Shown: in pieces, positions 14,865-16,047 of the stretch | How positions within the stretch are numbered: position 1 is the stretch's first letter | Layout: each line of letters begins with the position of its first letter | Assembly (NCBI GenBank): GCA_021736745.1 | Contig: JAIPFG010000030.1 | Coordinates: 1-16,047, forward strand | Length of the DNA: 16,047 nucleotides | Source: Pseudomonadales bacterium | GTDB lineage: Bacteria > Pseudomonadota > Gammaproteobacteria > Pseudomonadales > IMCC2047 | Direction of reading: 5' to 3' | Translations under genes and position numbers: made by a program | Notes under the pieces: model-generated | Seen by the model: only the letters and a program-made list of their open reading frames with translations | Told to the model about the DNA's origin: nothing | The model's database searches: none

Positions 14865-15077
14865 ATGAAACAGGGCATTCATCCTGAATATAAAGAAATT
14901 TCGGTCACTTGCAGTTGTGGCAATCAGTTAAACACGCGATCAACCTTGTGTGAAGATATTCATGTTGATGTGTGCTCAAGCTGCCATCCTTTTTACACAG
15001 GCAAACAGAAAGTGGTTGACCGTGGCGGTCGAATTGATCGCTTTAATAAGCGTTTTGGAAGCCGCACAAAAGCCTAA
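14865..15077 (+). CDS. rpmE: 50S ribosomal protein L31, zinc-binding type
   Basis: The 70-residue protein starts MKQGIHPEY and contains Cys16-x-Cys18 and Cys37-x2-Cys40, the zinc-binding set of the C+ form of L31. HPFYTGKQK and the basic tail RFNKRFGSR are family-typical. It sits at the intersubunit bridge of the 50S subunit. The start has an AGAGG-like stretch (tagaggttaagagc) upstream. It is a single gene here, with its own promoter and an intrinsic terminator. It marks the return from the catabolic island to the core genome. Confidence 0.97.
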   Translation: MKQGIHPEYKEISVTCSCGNQLNTRSTLCEDIHVDVCSSCHPFYTGKQKVVDRGGRIDRFNKRFGSRTKA

Positions 15078-15142
15078 TTTATTGATAGGTTGCTCTTAAC
15101 GCGTTGTTATTTCGCGTTAAATCGTATTTCGTTAAATTGACT

Positions 15143-15180
15143 AAAGCCCCATTCAAGGTTTTCTGATTGGGGCTTTTTTG
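15143..15180 (+). terminator. Intrinsic terminator of rpmE
   Basis: AAAGCCCCA (15143-15151) pairs with TGGGGCTTT (15168-15176) across a 16-base loop, and the plus strand continues as a run of T. It lies 65 bases past the rpmE stop and before the convergent PBP1A stop. On the minus strand the stem is followed by a weaker T content, so it may serve both genes less equally. Confidence 0.85.
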
Positions 15181-15208
15181 TGGATTGATTCTTTTGCTTT
15201 TTTTGGGT

Positions 15209-16047
15209 TTAGAATAGTTGCTCAGTAATATTCTCATTATCATCAATTAGTTCATGGGAAAGTTCTGATGCGCGAGATGTTTCAGTGGGTGCATATTCTG
15301 CTCGGAAAATTTCAAAAATCGCATTCGGTTGTCCCGGCCAGGCACGTAAGCCATTACTCGGATCGATTCTCAAGGTTACTAAATTATTCGGTTGTTGTTG
15401 TATGGTCTCCGGAGTTCCGGCAAGGGCGTCTTTCATAAAATCGATCCAGATGGGTAACGCGGCGTAACCGCCAACCTCCCTTGTTCCAAGTGTTTGTGGC
15501 TGATCAAACCCAACCCAGGTTGTGGTGACCACGTTTTGATTGAAGCCGGAAAACCAAGCGTCTTTTTGATCATTGGTAGTGCCGGTTTTTCCACCGAGAT
15601 CACCTCGGCCAAGGCTGCGTGCTCGTCTGCCGGTGCCGAGCCTGATGACATCTTTCAAGATAGAATTGATGATATAGGCAACACGGGGTTCGATGACGCG
15701 CTTTGCAGGTAGTACCTTCATCTTCAGCGGTTTGATCTGTATTTCTGTTAGGAAAGCACTACCATTTATGATCTTCTGGGTGTTTTCTGGGGGGTGTTCA
15801 TTGGCGTTTTGGTCAGATGACATTTCCCTTAGAAGAGCTGCTTCGAGTTGCCCTTCAATTTTATGCTGATGTTGCTCGCTTTCTTGAGCGGCCTGCTCCG
15901 GTTCGCATTCAGGGCAAGCGGTCATTGGTGTTTCCTGAAAAACCACCTCCCCGTTATTGTCCAGTATAGCGTCAATAAAATAAGGGGTAATTTTGTAGCC
16001 TCCATTGGCGAAAGCAGCATAACCGGTGACAATTTCAAGTGGGGTGA
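15209..16047 (-). CDS. ponA: Penicillin-binding protein 1A, C-terminal part (5' end outside window)
   Basis: The minus-strand frame stays open to the window edge, so the gene is cut at its 5' side; the GTG near 15946 is internal. About 279 residues are seen. They begin TPLEIVTGYAAFANGGYKI, typical of the PBP1A transpeptidase domain, and include the KTG box as GGKTGTTNDQKDAWFSGF, followed by TTWVGFDQP. These enzymes polymerise and cross-link peptidoglycan at the periplasmic face of the inner membrane. A polar stretch with CPEC and many Glu and Gln lies before the VAYIINSILKDVI segment; such variable inserts occur in other gammaproteobacterial PBP1A proteins. The gene is convergent with rpmE. 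Confidence 0.92.
   Translation of the reverse strand, partial: TPLEIVTGYAAFANGGYKITPYFIDAILDNNGEVVFQETPMTACPECEPEQAAQESEQHQHKIEGQLEAALLREMSSDQNANEHPPENTQKIINGSAFLTEIQIKPLKMKVLPAKRVIEPRVAYIINSILKDVIRLGTGRRARSLGRGDLGGKTGTTNDQKDAWFSGFNQNVVTTTWVGFDQPQTLGTREVGGYAALPIWIDFMKDALAGTPETIQQQPNNLVTLRIDPSNGLRAWPGQPNAIFEIFRAEYAPTETSRASELSHELIDDNENITEQLF

Noticed and set aside
15770..15946. The Cys- and Glu-rich insert in PBP1A as a novel domain
   Set aside because: Variable polar inserts, some with paired cysteines, occur at this place in other gammaproteobacterial PBP1A proteins, so novelty is not supported.
1..16047. Insertion sequences, integrase genes, tRNA attachment sites or CRISPR arrays marking an island boundary
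   Set aside because: None is visible. If the catabolic block was acquired, its left boundary lies outside the window and the right boundary near rpmE carries no obvious scar.

Overview
This window carries an anaerobic aromatic-catabolism island lying beside housekeeping genes of gammaproteobacterial type. The right edge holds rpmE (ribosomal protein L31), facing the 3' end of a class A penicillin-binding protein (PBP1A). That neighbourhood, the moderate base composition (by eye near or a little under 50% GC) and the protein style suggest a gammaproteobacterium rather than the GC-rich betaproteobacteria in which these pathways were worked out. No sequence search was possible, so the taxon is an inference.

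Layout. Bases 1-1676 hold the end of the large subunit and the complete FAD/[4Fe-4S] subunit of a 4-hydroxybenzoyl-CoA reductase (HcrA, HcrB). A hairpin follows, then a convergent gene for an NDP-forming acyl-CoA synthetase-like protein with a shortened ATP-grasp part (1794-3899, minus). An AT-rich region of about 530 bp (3900-4430) separates it from a long, tightly packed plus-strand operon (4431-12987). This encodes a three-subunit membrane molybdoenzyme of the phenylacetyl-CoA:acceptor oxidoreductase type (PadB, PadC, PadD) and a thiamine-diphosphate 2-oxoacid oxidoreductase of the phenylglyoxylate:acceptor type (gamma; a fused flavoprotein-ferredoxin; alpha; beta). An IclR-family regulator lies convergently 3 bp beyond the operon (minus). 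A transglutaminase-fold protein is divergent from the regulator (plus). Then come rpmE with its promoter and leader, a terminator, and the truncated PBP1A gene (minus).

How the genes fit together (family knowledge plus inference). Phenylacetate, or 4-hydroxyphenylacetate, is activated to its CoA thioester, possibly by the minus-strand ligase since no AMP-forming phenylacetate-CoA ligase is in the window. PadBCD oxidises the alpha carbon to the phenylglyoxylate. The 2-oxoacid oxidoreductase decarboxylates this to benzoyl-CoA or 4-hydroxybenzoyl-CoA. HcrABC removes the para hydroxyl. All routes meet at benzoyl-CoA. Ring-reducing genes are not in the window.

The most interesting regulatory signal is a 29-bp two-armed sequence found twice with identical geometry: once between the ligase and padB, once between the IclR gene and the transglutaminase-fold gene. 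It is the best candidate operator for the IclR protein and would join the ligase, the pad operon, the regulator and the transglutaminase-fold gene in one regulon. The most interesting protein features are the fusion that replaces two separate subunits of the classical phenylglyoxylate enzyme, and the ligase with an incomplete nucleotide-binding part. I saw no insertion sequences, tRNAs, CRISPR arrays or long repeats.
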